A stretch of 64,000 bases of DNA from JACCYJ01 sp038198775 (GCA_038198775.1 JBBPZV010000006.1:186001-250000), one strand, 5' to 3'; shown: positions 48,927-58,809, counted from the first letter of the stretch. Notes: a model not told the origin generated them from the letters alone. Translations and numbers: made by a program.

Positions 48927-50003
48927 TCAGGCGACGACTCGGCCACGCAGCACCACCCGCGCCGGCGCGGACAGCACGCGCAGGTCGGCCAGCGGGTCGG
49001 CGTCGTACACGACGAAGCTTGCCTCGGAGCCCTCGACCAGCGTCGCCGGCCGGGCCAGCCACTCCCGGGCCCGCCAGGAGGCCGCCCCGAGGGCGTCCTC
49101 GGCGCTGACCCCGTAGGTGGCGAGCTCCTGCACCTCGGCGGCGATCAGCCCGTGAGCCAACACGCCGCCAGCGTCGGTGCCGGCGAAGATCGGCACCCCG
49201 GCCTCGTACGCCGCCCCGATCGTCTCGCGCCGCCGGGCGAACAACGCCAGCATGTGCCGCCCGTAGTCGGGGAACCGCGCCTCGCCGGCGGCGGCGTACT
49301 CCGGGAAGTTGCCGAGCTGCTTGGCGGTGGGCACCAGCGCCACTCCCCCAGCGACCATGGCGGCGATCAGCTCGGGCGACAGCCCGGTGCCGTGCTCGAT
49401 GCAGTCGACGCCGGCGCCGAGCAGATCCGGCAGCGCCTCCTCGCCGAAGACGTGAGCGGTGACTCGGGCACCCGCCGCGTGCGCGGCCGCCACAGCTGCG
49501 TCGAGAGCCGAGCGCGGCCACAGCGGTGACAGGTCGCCGACCTCGCGGTCGATCCAGTCACCCACCAGCTTGACCCAGCCGTCGCCGTACGCGGCTTGCG
49601 CTCGGACGTAAGCGGGCAGCTCCGCAGGCTCGATCTCGTACGCGTAGTTGCGGATGTAGCGCTTCGGCCTTGCCAGGTGCCGACCAGCCCGGATGAGCTG
49701 CGGCAAGTCGGCCCGCTCGTCGATCCACCGGGTGTCGGCGGCGCTCCCGCAGTCGCGCAGCAGCAGAGCTCCGGCGTCGCGATCAGCGACCGCCTGCGCC
49801 TCCTGGGTCGACTCGTCGACCGCACCGGCCGCATCGAGCCCGACGTGGCAGTGGGCGTCCACCAGCCCGGGTACGACCCAACCGGTCGCGATGTCCGTGA
49901 CCTCGGAGACCGGGTCGTAGGAGACCCGGCCTCCGACCACGTACAGATCGCGGTGTCGAAGCTCGGGCAGTACGACGCCTCGTACCCGCATCACCGGAGC
50001 CAT
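48927..50003 (-). CDS. amidohydrolase family protein (imidazolonepropionase-like)
   Basis: 358 residues. Metal-dependent hydrolase with His51/His53 in VDAHCHVGL, RVTAHVFGEEALPDLL, CIEHGTGLSPE and FAGTDAGGVLAHG (Asp). The beta-sandwich ends are present. Genes of this type commonly sit between ffh and rpsP in actinobacteria. Substrate unknown. Start chosen at ATG 50003; ATG 49991 is four codons in, neither with a strong ribosome site. Separated from ffh by a strong hairpin. Confidence 0.88.
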   Translation of the reverse strand: MAPVMRVRGVVLPELRHRDLYVVGGRVSYDPVSEVTDIATGWVVPGLVDAHCHVGLDAAGAVDESTQEAQAVADRDAGALLLRDCGSAADTRWIDERADLPQLIRAGRHLARPKRYIRNYAYEIEPAELPAYVRAQAAYGDGWVKLVGDWIDREVGDLSPLWPRSALDAAVAAAHAAGARVTAHVFGEEALPDLLGAGVDCIEHGTGLSPELIAAMVAGGVALVPTAKQLGNFPEYAAAGEARFPDYGRHMLALFARRRETIGAAYEAGVPIFAGTDAGGVLAHGLIAAEVQELATYGVSAEDALGAASWRAREWLARPATLVEGSEASFVVYDADPLADLRVLSAPARVVLRGRVVA

Positions 50004-50093
50004 CCGAGCACCGTAACGGCGTCCGGGCATCGGCACAGCAGGCGTACTTCCCGTGGCAGCGCAACGCTTCGAACAGGTTGCGCGCCATTGGGA

Positions 50094-50129
50094 GTGTTGC
50101 TTTCCCAGGTGAACATGGGAGAGCAACAC
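50094..50129. terminator. 14-bp stem hairpin after ffh
   Basis: GTGTTGCTTTCCCA (50094-50107) and TGGGAGAGCAACAC (50116-50129) pair over 14 positions with one mismatch, which is a G-U pair in plus-strand RNA and C-A in minus-strand RNA. Loop GGTGAACA. Four bp past the ffh stop. No T-run. Likely end of the ftsY-ffh transcript, or a barrier before the amidohydrolase gene. Confidence 0.6.
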
Positions 50130-50132
50130 CGC

Positions 50133-51650
50133 TCACAGCAGCTCGCGGAGCTCCGGCGGAAGCGCGAAGTCGGAATCCGCATCGGGCACCGGCGCGGAAT
50201 CGGAGCGGGTGGCGGTGGCCCGCTCGGCTGCCGCCCGGCGAGCCGGGTTCCCCGACGCGCGCTTGCCCTTGCCCTTCTTGGGGGCCTGCCGCGCCCTGGT
50301 GCGCCGGCCCATGCCGGGAAGCCCTGGCATGCCCGGGACCCCGCCCCCTGCGGCGATCTGGGCCATCATCTTCCTGGCCTCGAAGAAGCGGTCGACGAGC
50401 CCGTTCACGTCGCTGACCGCTGTCCCCGAGCCGCGCGCAATGCGGGCCCGTCGGGAGCCGTCGATCAGCTTCGGGTTCGCGCGCTCGCCGGGCGTCATCG
50501 ACAAGATCACGGCCTGGATGCGGTCGATCTCACGCTCGTCGATCTCGGCGATCTGATCCTTGACCTGCGCCATCCCGGGCAGCATGCCGAAGATCTTCGA
50601 CAGCGAACCCATCTTGCGCACCGCCTGCATCTGCTGCAGGAAGTCGTCGAGTGTGAAGTCAGCGCCCCCACCTTGCAGCTTGGCGGCTGCCTGGGCGGCC
50701 TGGCCGGCGTCGAACGCCTTCTCGGCCTGCTCGATCAGCGTCAGCACGTCACCCATGCCGAGGATGCGCGAGGCCATCCGGTCGGGATGGAAGACGTCGA
50801 AGTCGGTGAGCTTCTCGCCGTTCGAGGCGAACATCACCTGCCGACCGGTGATCTGGGCGACCGACAAGGCGGCGCCGCCTCGGGCGTCCCCGTCGAGCTT
50901 GGTCAGCACAACGCCGCTGAAGCCGACACCGTCGAGGAACGCCTGCGCGGTGACCACGGCGTCCTGGCCGACCATCGCGTCGACCACGAACAGCACCTCG
51001 TCGGGTGCCACCGCGTCGCGGATGTCGGCGGCCTGAGCCATCAGCTCGGCGTCGATGCCAAGACGCCCGGCGGTGTCGACGATGACGACGTCGTGCAGGG
51101 TACGGCGAGCCTCGTCGACCGCGTCGCGAGCCACCGCCACCGGATCGCCGACACCGTTGCCGGGCTGCGGTGCGTACACCGTGACGCCGGCCTGCCGACC
51201 CACGATCTGCAGCTGGTCGACCGCGTTGGGGCGCTGCAGGTCGGCGGCGACCAGCAGCGGGCTGGCGCCCTGCTCCTTCAGCCAGCCGCCGAGCTTGCCT
51301 GCAAGCGTGGTCTTGCCCGATCCCTGCAGCCCGGCCAGCATGATCACCGTCGGCGGCCGCTTGGCGAAGCTCAGCCGGCGGGTTTCACCCCCGAGGATCG
51401 CGACTAGCTCCTCGTTGACGATCTTGATGACCTGCTGGGCCGGGTTGAGTGCGGCACCCACCTCGGCCCCGCGGGCGCGTTCCTTGACGCGCCCCACGAA
51501 GTCCCTGACGACCGGCAAGGCGACGTCCGCCTCCAGCAGCGCGATGCGGATCTCACGCGCGGTCGCGTCGACGTCGGCGTCGGAGAGCCGACCCTTCCCG
51601 CGCAGGCTCTTGAACGACGCGGCGAGACGGTCCTGCAGGGTGTCGAACAC
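50133..51650 (-). CDS. ffh: signal recognition particle protein Ffh (SRP54)
   Basis: 505 residues. Targets membrane proteins co-translationally. N-domain (1-90), G-domain with LAGLQGSGKTTLAGKL, VVIVDTAGRLGID and VVLTKLDGDARGG, and a methionine-rich M-domain (about 320-440, FFEARKMMAQIAAGGG in part) that binds 4.5S RNA and signals. A basic/Gly tail follows. GTG start. Downstream of ftsY by 43 bp on the same strand. Confidence 0.98.
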   Translation of the reverse strand: MFDTLQDRLAASFKSLRGKGRLSDADVDATAREIRIALLEADVALPVVRDFVGRVKERARGAEVGAALNPAQQVIKIVNEELVAILGGETRRLSFAKRPPTVIMLAGLQGSGKTTLAGKLGGWLKEQGASPLLVAADLQRPNAVDQLQIVGRQAGVTVYAPQPGNGVGDPVAVARDAVDEARRTLHDVVIVDTAGRLGIDAELMAQAADIRDAVAPDEVLFVVDAMVGQDAVVTAQAFLDGVGFSGVVLTKLDGDARGGAALSVAQITGRQVMFASNGEKLTDFDVFHPDRMASRILGMGDVLTLIEQAEKAFDAGQAAQAAAKLQGGGADFTLDDFLQQMQAVRKMGSLSKIFGMLPGMAQVKDQIAEIDEREIDRIQAVILSMTPGERANPKLIDGSRRARIARGSGTAVSDVNGLVDRFFEARKMMAQIAAGGGVPGMPGLPGMGRRTRARQAPKKGKGKRASGNPARRAAAERATATRSDSAPVPDADSDFALPPELRELL

Positions 51651-51693
51651 GGGCTACCTCGGTCGTGGTCGGGGATCCCCTCCAGCCTAACCG

Positions 51694-52836
51694 TCAGGCG
51701 TCGAGCAGCGCGTCGACGAACGCCTCCGGGTCGAACGGCGCGAGATCGTCGGGTCCCTCTCCCAAGCCGACCAGCTTGACCGGCACGCGGAGCTCGCGTT
51801 GGACGGCGATGACGATTCCGCCCTTCGCGGTGCCGTCCAGCTTGGTGAGGACGACCCCGGTCACGTCGACCGCCTCGGCGAAGACGCGGGCTTGGGTGAG
51901 CCCGTTCTGCCCGGTGGTCGCGTCGATGACCAGGAGCACCTCGGTGACCGCCGTCTGCTTCTCGATGACCCGCTTCACCTTGCCGAGCTCATCCATCAGG
52001 CCGGTCTTGGTGTGCAGCCGCCCCGCGGTGTCGATCAGCACGGTGTCGACGCCTCCGTCCGCGCCCCTGCCCACAGCGTCGAAGGCAACGCTTGCCGGGT
52101 CACCGCCCTCCGGCCCTCTCACGGTGTCCACACCAACGCGCTGCCCCCACGTCTGCAGCTGGTCGACCGCCGCGGCGCGGAAGGTGTCGGCGGCGCCGAG
52201 CAGCACGGTCTTGCCCTCGGCGACGAGCATCCGGGCCAGCCGCCCGACGGTGGTGGTCTTGCCCGTGCCGTTCACGCCGACTACAAGCACCACTCCGGGC
52301 GCCCCGTCGCGGCCTTCCAGCGCGAGCTCCCGGCCGAGGGCGGGCTGCAGAGTGCTGACCAGCTCGCTGCGCAGCAGGTCGCGGGCTTGATCGGGCGTCC
52401 TCGTGCCCGCCACCCGGACCTGGGTGCGCAACCGCTCGACCAGCTCGCCGGCGGGCGCGACGCCCACATCGGCCATCACCAGCAGGTCCTCGATGTCGTC
52501 CCAGGTCTGGTCATCGATCCGGTCCTGCGACAGCAGGGTGAGCAGTCCCCTGCCCAGCCCAGACGACGACTGGGCCAGGCGAGCACGCAGCCGGACCAGC
52601 CGCCGCGCCGGCGGCTCGGGTACCTCGACCCGGGGTTGCGGTTCGAGCGCAACGTCCTCGAGCGTTGCCGGGTCACCGGCGATCAGCACCTCGGCCCCCG
52701 CGGGCGGCTCAGGTGGGATGACGGGCACCGGTGCGCGCTGCCCTCGCCGGCCCCGGAGCAGGCCGACGAGGACCCCGAACCCGACGACCAGCACCAGCCC
52801 GGCGACAACGAGATAGAGCGTCACGTCGGCGGACAC
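51694..52836 (-). CDS. ftsY: SRP receptor FtsY
   Basis: 380 residues. Unlike E. coli FtsY it starts with a membrane helix (about 5-27), as in streptomycetes, then a short acidic/Pro linker and the NG domain: VVGVNGTGKTTTVGRLA, AADTFRAAAVDQLQ, VLIDTAGRLHTKTGLMDEL and VVLTKLDGTAKGG. Pairs with Ffh at the membrane. GTG start. Confidence 0.97.
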   Translation of the reverse strand: MSADVTLYLVVAGLVLVVGFGVLVGLLRGRRGQRAPVPVIPPEPPAGAEVLIAGDPATLEDVALEPQPRVEVPEPPARRLVRLRARLAQSSSGLGRGLLTLLSQDRIDDQTWDDIEDLLVMADVGVAPAGELVERLRTQVRVAGTRTPDQARDLLRSELVSTLQPALGRELALEGRDGAPGVVLVVGVNGTGKTTTVGRLARMLVAEGKTVLLGAADTFRAAAVDQLQTWGQRVGVDTVRGPEGGDPASVAFDAVGRGADGGVDTVLIDTAGRLHTKTGLMDELGKVKRVIEKQTAVTEVLLVIDATTGQNGLTQARVFAEAVDVTGVVLTKLDGTAKGGIVIAVQRELRVPVKLVGLGEGPDDLAPFDPEAFVDALLDA

Positions 52837-52894
52837 GAGCGACGATCCTAATCCGCTGCTGCTGCGACCACAGGACGGTGCTGCGGCGGCCGGC

Positions 52895-53092
52895 TCAGGA
52901 GCGGCTGGACCGGTCCCGCTCGCTGGCCTGCTCCGGGTCGTCCAGGCCGACCCGGGTCGCCGCCTTCGTCATTGCGGGCCCCAGCCACGATGCCCGCGGG
53001 ACCTCTCGGCCCCGCTGCGGGTAGGCCACGTAGGTGACCACCAGCGAGGCGGCGGCGAGGATGACGAGCATGGCGACGGTGATGACGAACAC
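52895..53092 (-). CDS. small membrane protein between smc and ftsY
   Basis: 65 residues. One membrane helix (about 2-25, VITVAMLVILAAASLVVTYV) then a charged cytoplasmic part with GPAMTKAATRVGLDDPEQ. Good codon bias. It lies 58 bp ahead of ftsY and 69 bp after smc on the same strand. A short protein at this place recurs in related actinobacteria to my knowledge. No function known. GTG start without a clear ribosome site. Confidence 0.7.
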   Translation of the reverse strand: MFVITVAMLVILAAASLVVTYVAYPQRGREVPRASWLGPAMTKAATRVGLDDPEQASERDRSSRS

Positions 53093-53161
53093 GGCGCAAC
53101 GTACTCCCAGGAAGCCGGACGGATCACGCCCATGGTGGCACGGAAAGCCAAGATCGGCCGT

Positions 53162-56100
53162 TCACCGGGTGGGTTCGGGGTCGGGCTCGCGCAGCCGCTG
53201 GCTGATCACCGTGGAGACGCCGTCGCCTCGCATCGACACGCCGTAGAGCGCGTCGGCGATCTCCATCGTCTGCTTCTGGTGGGTCACCACGACCAGTTGG
53301 CTGGTGGCGCGCAGCTCCTGGTAGATCCCGAGCAACCGGCCGAGGTTGGTGTCGTCGAGGGCGGCTTCGACCTCGTCGAGGATGTAGAACGGGCTCGGCC
53401 GGGCCTTGAACAGGGCCACCAGGAACGCGACCGCCACCAGCGACCGTTCCCCGCCAGACAGCAGCGACAGCCGCTTGACCAGCTTGCCTGGGGGCCTGGC
53501 CTCGATCTCGACGCCGCTCGCGTGCAGGTCGGACGGCTCGCTGAGCACCAGCCGGCCGGAGCCGCCGGGAAACAGCCGGGAGAAGACGTTCCGGAACTCC
53601 CGCTCGGTGTCGCGCCAGGCGGCACCGAACACCTCCTCCACCCTGGTGTCGACGTCCTGGATGATGTCGAGCAGGTCACCACGGGTCCGTCGCATGTCGT
53701 CGAGCTGTCGCGCCAAGAACGCGTGCCGCTCCCGCAACGCCTCGAACTCCTCGAGCGCCAGCGGGTTGATCCGACCCAGCAGCGTGAGGGCTTGCTCGGC
53801 CGCTCGCAGCCGTTGGACCTGCTCGGCGCGCACGTACGGCGCGCCGCCGGTGTCGCGGGAATCGCGGTCCACTGGGACGAGAACGTGGGGACCGTACTCG
53901 GCGATCAGCGTCTCCGGATCGAGTCCGAACTCCCCGACGGCGCGTTGCTCGAGCTGTTCGACGGTCAACCGATGCTCTGTTCGGGCCACCTCGTCGCGGT
54001 ACACGGCCTGTGTCAGGCGCTCGACCTCGCTGGCAAGGTCACGCGTGTCGTCGCGCAGCTTGCGTGACCGAGCCTCGATGCCGGCCCGGTCGGCCTCTCG
54101 GTCCCGGCGCTCCTTCGCGGCCTGTGCGAGGGACATCTCGAGCCGAGCCAGCACCAGCTCGGTGGCCCTCCGGACCGAGGAGGCGACCATCCTTTCCCGC
54201 TCACCGCGGACCCGACGGGCGATCGACCGGGCCTGCTCCTCGCGTGCCTGGGTTGCCGCCTTCAGGAGCGCGTCGGCGCGCCCGAGCTGGGCACGGGCGC
54301 GTTCCTCGAGCGTGCGCAACCGCAGCCGTGCCTCGGTCTCGGCAGCTCGGGCCGCGGTGGCTGCCGCGGCCAACCGGTCCCGCGTCGCGGAGTCGGGCTC
54401 GCGTTCGTCGCGAGGTGTCAGCTCGCTGTCCCCGAGCCTGCTCTCCAGCTCCGACAGCTCGCGGCGGCTCGCCTGCATCGACTGCTGCCCCGCCGCGATG
54501 TCGGCGTCGGCGCGCTCCTCGTCGGCACGGGCGGCGCGTACGACGGCGGCCAGCTGCCCGAGGCGCTCGGCCGTCGCGGCCATGACCGCGTCGGACTCGT
54601 GGAGCCGGGCCAACGCCACGTCGACACGGCGCTGGGCCACCTTCCGCTCGTCCTCCAGCCGGGCCACCTCGAACCGGACCCGATCCAGCGCTCGGGTTGC
54701 CGTGTTCAGGGCGTCGGCGGCAGCGTCGTGCGCCGCCTGCAGCTCGAGCCGGCTGGGGGCCCGCGCGGACCCGCCTGCTGCGACGTACCGACCGACCATG
54801 TCGCCGTCGGGGGTGACGGCCACCAGGTCGGCACCGGCTTCGACAAGTCGGCGCGCGGCTGCCAGGTCGGAGACCACGGCGACGTTGCCCAGCAACCTCT
54901 GCACCACGGGCTCCAACCGAGCTGGAACCGCCACGACGTCGAGCGCCGCTCGGGCGCCGGCCGGCAAGGCCGGCCGGGTTGCGACGTCACCCCCGGCGGC
55001 CACCAGCAGACCGGCCCGGCCCTGGTCGGTGTCGCGTAGATGCGTGATCGCGTCGAGGGCGGCGTCGAGGTCGGTGACGGCGACGGAGTCTGCGCTGGCG
55101 CCCAGCGCGACCGCGACCGCGGTCTCGTAGCCGGGCTGCACCTCCAGCAACCGCGCCGTGGCGTCGATCACCCCGGAGATCCCCGCAGCGGTCACGGCGT
55201 TCGTGCCGTCGCGGCTCAGGCCGAGCCGGAGCGCTTCGCAGCGCGCGGCCAGGCCGGAGCGTTCTCGTTCGGTTCTCTGTGCGTCGTCTCGATGTTTCCC
55301 GAGCCGGTCGTCGAGATCCGACAGCGCCGCCACCGCGGCTTCGTGCTCGGCGTCGAGGTCGTGCTCCCCGACGTCGAGCCCGGCCACCTGGACCTCGAGC
55401 GCGGTGTAGTCGTGCTGGGCCCGCCGTGCCCGCTCGGCCGCCTCGGCGCGGACCGCGACCAGGGCCTCGACCTCCTCCTCGGCGCGGCGATGCCGAGCAC
55501 GCCCGGCGTTGACCCCCGCTTCCAGTCGGGCTCGGCCCTCGCGATGGTCGGCCCTCACCCCAAGTTGCGCCGACAGGCGCCGATCCTCCTCGAGGTGGGC
55601 CAGCTCGGCGGCCTGCCGCTCGGTGACCGCGGAGTGCAACTGCGCTCGCGCTTGTTCAACCTGCCGCTCGGCCTCCTCCTCGGCGTGTCCGGCGGTTTCG
55701 GCTCGCCTCTCCAGGTCGGCGGGGTCCGGATCGTCGAGTACTCGCTCGAGAGCCTCGTCGGGGATACGCGTCCGCTCCGCGGCCAGGCCGGCGGTACCGA
55801 TAAGTCGCTCCCGCAGCGACGACAGCTGGAACCACGTCTCCTGCGCCCGGCTGACCCGCTGGGACTCGACCTCCAGGGCGGACACCAGCGAGCTGTCCTC
55901 GTCTCGTGCCGCGGCCAGGGCGAGCTCGGCATCGTTGCGACGGACGCGCAACACCGCGGCGTCGGAGACCTCCTGCTGCCACCGGGTCCGGGCGGCGACC
56001 AGGTCGTCGGCCAGCAACCGCGCCCCGGCATCGCGAGCGTCGGCTTGCACCGCCGCGGCCTTGCGCGCGACCTCCGCCTGCCTGCCGAGCGGCTTTCGCT

Positions 56101-56701
56101 GACGATCGATCTCCCCGAGCAGGTCACGCAGCCGCGTCAGGTTGGCGTCGGTCGCGTCGAGCTTGCGCAGCGCCTTCTCTTTACGCTTGCGATGCTTGAG
56201 GACACCGGCGGCTTCCTCGATGAGACCGCGCCGGCCCTCCGGGGACGCCGACAAGACAGTGTCGAGCTGGCCCTGACCAACGACGACGTGCATCTCCCGG
56301 CCGATGCCGGAGTCGCTCAACAGGTCCTGGACATCGAGCAGCCGGCACGCTCGGCCGTTGATGGCGTACTCCGATCCGCCGGACCGAAACAACGTGCGGG
56401 TCAGCGTCACCTCGCGATAGTCGATCGGCAGCGCGCCATCGCTGTTGTCGATGCTGAGGATGACCTCGGCGCGTCCCAGTGGCGGCCGACCGGGCGTTCC
56501 GGCGAAGACGACGTCGTCCATGCGTCCGCCGCGCAGCGACTTTGCCCCCTGCTCACCCATCACCCAGGCGAGTGCGTCGACGACGTTGGACTTGCCGGAC
56601 CCGTTGGGGCCGACGACGCAGGTGATTCCCGGTTCCAGCTCCAGCCGGGTGGTGGAGGCGAAGGACTTGAACCCGCGCAGCGTCAGGCTCTTGAGGTGCA
56701 C
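53162..56701 (-). CDS. smc: chromosome segregation ATPase SMC
   Basis: 1179 residues. N-terminal Walker A GPNGSGKSNVV (31-41), long coiled coil, hinge (about 500-650, GISGVIDATARLLEVQPG region), second coiled coil, and C-terminal signature LLSGGERSLVAVAFLVAL with Walker B FYILDEVEAALDD. Forms the condensin ring with ScpA/ScpB, which are not in this window. GTG start. The frame is intact throughout. Confidence 0.98.
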   Translation of the reverse strand: MHLKSLTLRGFKSFASTTRLELEPGITCVVGPNGSGKSNVVDALAWVMGEQGAKSLRGGRMDDVVFAGTPGRPPLGRAEVILSIDNSDGALPIDYREVTLTRTLFRSGGSEYAINGRACRLLDVQDLLSDSGIGREMHVVVGQGQLDTVLSASPEGRRGLIEEAAGVLKHRKRKEKALRKLDATDANLTRLRDLLGEIDRQRKPLGRQAEVARKAAAVQADARDAGARLLADDLVAARTRWQQEVSDAAVLRVRRNDAELALAAARDEDSSLVSALEVESQRVSRAQETWFQLSSLRERLIGTAGLAAERTRIPDEALERVLDDPDPADLERRAETAGHAEEEAERQVEQARAQLHSAVTERQAAELAHLEEDRRLSAQLGVRADHREGRARLEAGVNAGRARHRRAEEEVEALVAVRAEAAERARRAQHDYTALEVQVAGLDVGEHDLDAEHEAAVAALSDLDDRLGKHRDDAQRTERERSGLAARCEALRLGLSRDGTNAVTAAGISGVIDATARLLEVQPGYETAVAVALGASADSVAVTDLDAALDAITHLRDTDQGRAGLLVAAGGDVATRPALPAGARAALDVVAVPARLEPVVQRLLGNVAVVSDLAAARRLVEAGADLVAVTPDGDMVGRYVAAGGSARAPSRLELQAAHDAAADALNTATRALDRVRFEVARLEDERKVAQRRVDVALARLHESDAVMAATAERLGQLAAVVRAARADEERADADIAAGQQSMQASRRELSELESRLGDSELTPRDEREPDSATRDRLAAAATAARAAETEARLRLRTLEERARAQLGRADALLKAATQAREEQARSIARRVRGERERMVASSVRRATELVLARLEMSLAQAAKERRDREADRAGIEARSRKLRDDTRDLASEVERLTQAVYRDEVARTEHRLTVEQLEQRAVGEFGLDPETLIAEYGPHVLVPVDRDSRDTGGAPYVRAEQVQRLRAAEQALTLLGRINPLALEEFEALRERHAFLARQLDDMRRTRGDLLDIIQDVDTRVEEVFGAAWRDTEREFRNVFSRLFPGGSGRLVLSEPSDLHASGVEIEARPPGKLVKRLSLLSGGERSLVAVAFLVALFKARPSPFYILDEVEAALDDTNLGRLLGIYQELRATSQLVVVTHQKQTMEIADALYGVSMRGDGVSTVISQRLREPDPEPTR

Positions 56702-56809
56702 CCCGAACTCCTCGAAGAGGCGGCGGGCGATCGCGTCCGGTCGGGTGCAGCCTAGGCGTGGCTGGAGATCGTGTCCTGGTGGCGCGCCGTAGCCGTAGCG
56801 CCGGGCGGC

Positions 56810-57019
56810 TCAGCTGACGACGTGTTCCAGCACGCGTTCGGGCGGCTCGGACTCCGCCTGCGGGGCCGACCGCCGTGAGGCGGCGGTCAGTGCATCGTTC
56901 TCCGCCTTCAGCCGGACGACCTCGGTCTCGAGGTCGCTGATGCGCTGCCGCAACTGCCAGGTCTCGCGTGCCCTGCGGGGATCGAAGCCTCCGATGTAGC
57001 CCACAAGTGCCTTGGCCAT
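56810..57019 (-). CDS. small coiled-coil protein, conserved in actinobacteria
   Basis: 69 residues. Starts MAKALVGYIGGFDPRRARET and continues with a heptad-like coiled coil QLRQRISDLETEVVRLKAEN, then a polar tail. GGAGGACGG precedes the ATG. A conserved short protein with the AKALxGYxGG start is familiar from actinobacteria; function unknown. Lies between mutM and smc on the same strand, so the product may be tied to chromosome or division functions only by location. Confidence 0.82.
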   Translation of the reverse strand: MAKALVGYIGGFDPRRARETWQLRQRISDLETEVVRLKAENDALTAASRRSAPQAESEPPERVLEHVVS

Positions 57020-57179
57020 TGCCGTCCTCCACGTCGGAGTGTCATCCTGTCGCCATCGACGGAGCTCACCCGTCGGCGAAAGCCGTTCGAAGACCCGGAG
57101 ATGCTCCGTCTCCAAGAGTCGCACCGTGATCAGGACAGGTCAACAGCACCGGTGTCGGCGGTGGACGCCGAGCGCGGGT

Positions 57180-58028
57180 TCACCACCGGGCCCGACGCGG
57201 TTTCGGTTGACAGCGTGGGCAACGAAACGACGAGCGGTTGCCGAAGGCTTCTCGCAAGATCGGCGTCCCGCAGCGCGGACACGGCTGGCCGGCCCGGCCG
57301 TAGGCTTGCAAGGACCGGCCGAAGTAGCCGCCGTCGCCGTTGACGTCCACAAAGAGCGCATCGAACGAGGTCCCGCCCTCGTGGAGCGCGGACACCATCA
57401 CCTGGCGCACCGCGGCCAAGAGCCCCACGATCTCGAACCGGCGCAGGGTCTCCGTCGGGCGGGCGTAGTGGAGCCGAGCCAGCCACAACGCCTCGTCGGC
57501 GTAGATGTTGCCGACTCCCGACAGCAACGTCTGGTCGAGCAACGCGCGTTTCAGGCCGGTGTGCCTGCGACGTACCCGGCGGACCAGCTCGTCGTCGTCG
57601 AACGCCGGGTCGAGCGGGTCGCGAGCGATGTGAGCGATGGCAGCCGGCAGCTCCGCCCCGCCCTCGCTCCATGCCAGGCCGCCGAACATCCGCTGGTCGA
57701 CGAAGCGGACGTCGACGCCCGGCAGCGCGATGCGTACGCGCAGGTGACGCTCCGCCTCGCTCGACGGCGCTCGGACAAGCAGCTGCCCGGACATGCCAAG
57801 GTGCGCCACCACGGCGTCACCGGACTCGAGCGGGAACCACAGGTACTTGCCGCGGCGACGGACGTCGACCAGCGTGCGGCCGGCCAACCGGGCGGCGAAG
57901 TCGCGGGGACCGAGCAGGTGCCGGCGCAGGGGACGGGGGTGGAGGACGTCGACGCGCTGGACGGTCCGCCCGACGACGCGACGCGCCAGCCCACGCCGGA
58001 CGACCTCCACCTCCGGCAGCTCGGGCAT
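57180..58028 (-). CDS. mutM: formamidopyrimidine-DNA glycosylase
   Basis: 282 residues. Removes 8-oxoguanine and Fapy lesions. Pro2-Glu3 catalytic N-terminus (MPELPEVEVVRRGL), Lys61-region RGKYLWFPL, LLSGVGNIYADEALW helix-two-turn-helix, and a C-terminal zinc finger CPRCGTPI with CPRC. ATG start. Nineteen bp after rnc. Confidence 0.97.
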   Translation of the reverse strand: MPELPEVEVVRRGLARRVVGRTVQRVDVLHPRPLRRHLLGPRDFAARLAGRTLVDVRRRGKYLWFPLESGDAVVAHLGMSGQLLVRAPSSEAERHLRVRIALPGVDVRFVDQRMFGGLAWSEGGAELPAAIAHIARDPLDPAFDDDELVRRVRRRHTGLKRALLDQTLLSGVGNIYADEALWLARLHYARPTETLRRFEIVGLLAAVRQVMVSALHEGGTSFDALFVDVNGDGGYFGRSLQAYGRAGQPCPRCGTPILREAFGNRSSFRCPRCQPKPRRARW

Positions 58029-58046
58029 CGGTCGTCTCGGCCGGGC

Positions 58047-58802
58047 TCAGGCGGGGGTGTCGTCGAGGTGCCCGTGCAGAGCCTGGATCTCCCGCCACGC
58101 CGTCTCGGCGGCCTGCTGCTCGGCCTCCTTCTTTGACCGACCGACCCCCTGGCCGTAGCACTGCGCCCCGACGCGTACCCGGGCGGTAAACGTCTTCTCG
58201 TGGTCGGGTCCGCTGTCCCTGATCAGGTACTCGGGGACGCCGAGTCCGCTGTCGGCCGCGAGCTCTTGCAGGCTGGTCTTCCAGTCCAGTCCCGCGCCGA
58301 GTGTGGAGGCGGCGGTGATCATCGGGTCGAACAGGTCCAGGACCACCTCCCTTGCGCGCTGGAAACCGAACTGGAGGTAGACAGCTCCCAGGATCGCCTC
58401 GACGGTGTCGGACAGGATCGAGGACTTGTCGCGCCCCCCGGTGGTCTCCTCACCGCGGCCCAGCCGGACGTGGCTGCCCAGGTCGAGGGTACGGGCGACC
58501 TGGGCGAGCGCTCGGGCGTTGACGACCGCCGCCCGCAGCTTCGCCAGGTGGCCCTCGGAGAGCTCGGGATGGGTCCGGTACAGGCGGTCGGTGACGACGA
58601 CCCCGAGGACCGAGTCCCCGAGGAACTCCAGCCTCTCGTTGGTGGGAAGCCCACCGTTCTCGTACGCGAAGGACCGGTGCGTGAGCGCATGCGCGAGCAG
58701 CTCGTCGCGCAACTCCGGTACCCCCAGCGACGCCCGGAGCTCGGCGTACCCGCCGGCACTGCCCCAGGAGCCGCCGGCGCTGGTGACCGGGCGCGCGCTC
58801 AC
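58047..58802 (-). CDS. rnc: ribonuclease III
   Basis: 251 residues. Endonuclease domain with NERLEFLGDSVLG (Glu/Asp metal ligands, residues 55-67) and DTVEAILGAVYLQFG, then a double-stranded RNA-binding domain (about 170-245, DWKTSLQELAADSGLGVPEY and GRSKKEAEQQAAETA). Cuts rRNA precursors and other duplexes. GTG start, 7 bp after rpmF. Confidence 0.97.
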   Translation of the reverse strand: MSARPVTSAGGSWGSAGGYAELRASLGVPELRDELLAHALTHRSFAYENGGLPTNERLEFLGDSVLGVVVTDRLYRTHPELSEGHLAKLRAAVVNARALAQVARTLDLGSHVRLGRGEETTGGRDKSSILSDTVEAILGAVYLQFGFQRAREVVLDLFDPMITAASTLGAGLDWKTSLQELAADSGLGVPEYLIRDSGPDHEKTFTARVRVGAQCYGQGVGRSKKEAEQQAAETAWREIQALHGHLDDTPA

Positions 58803-58809
58803 GGCGTCG

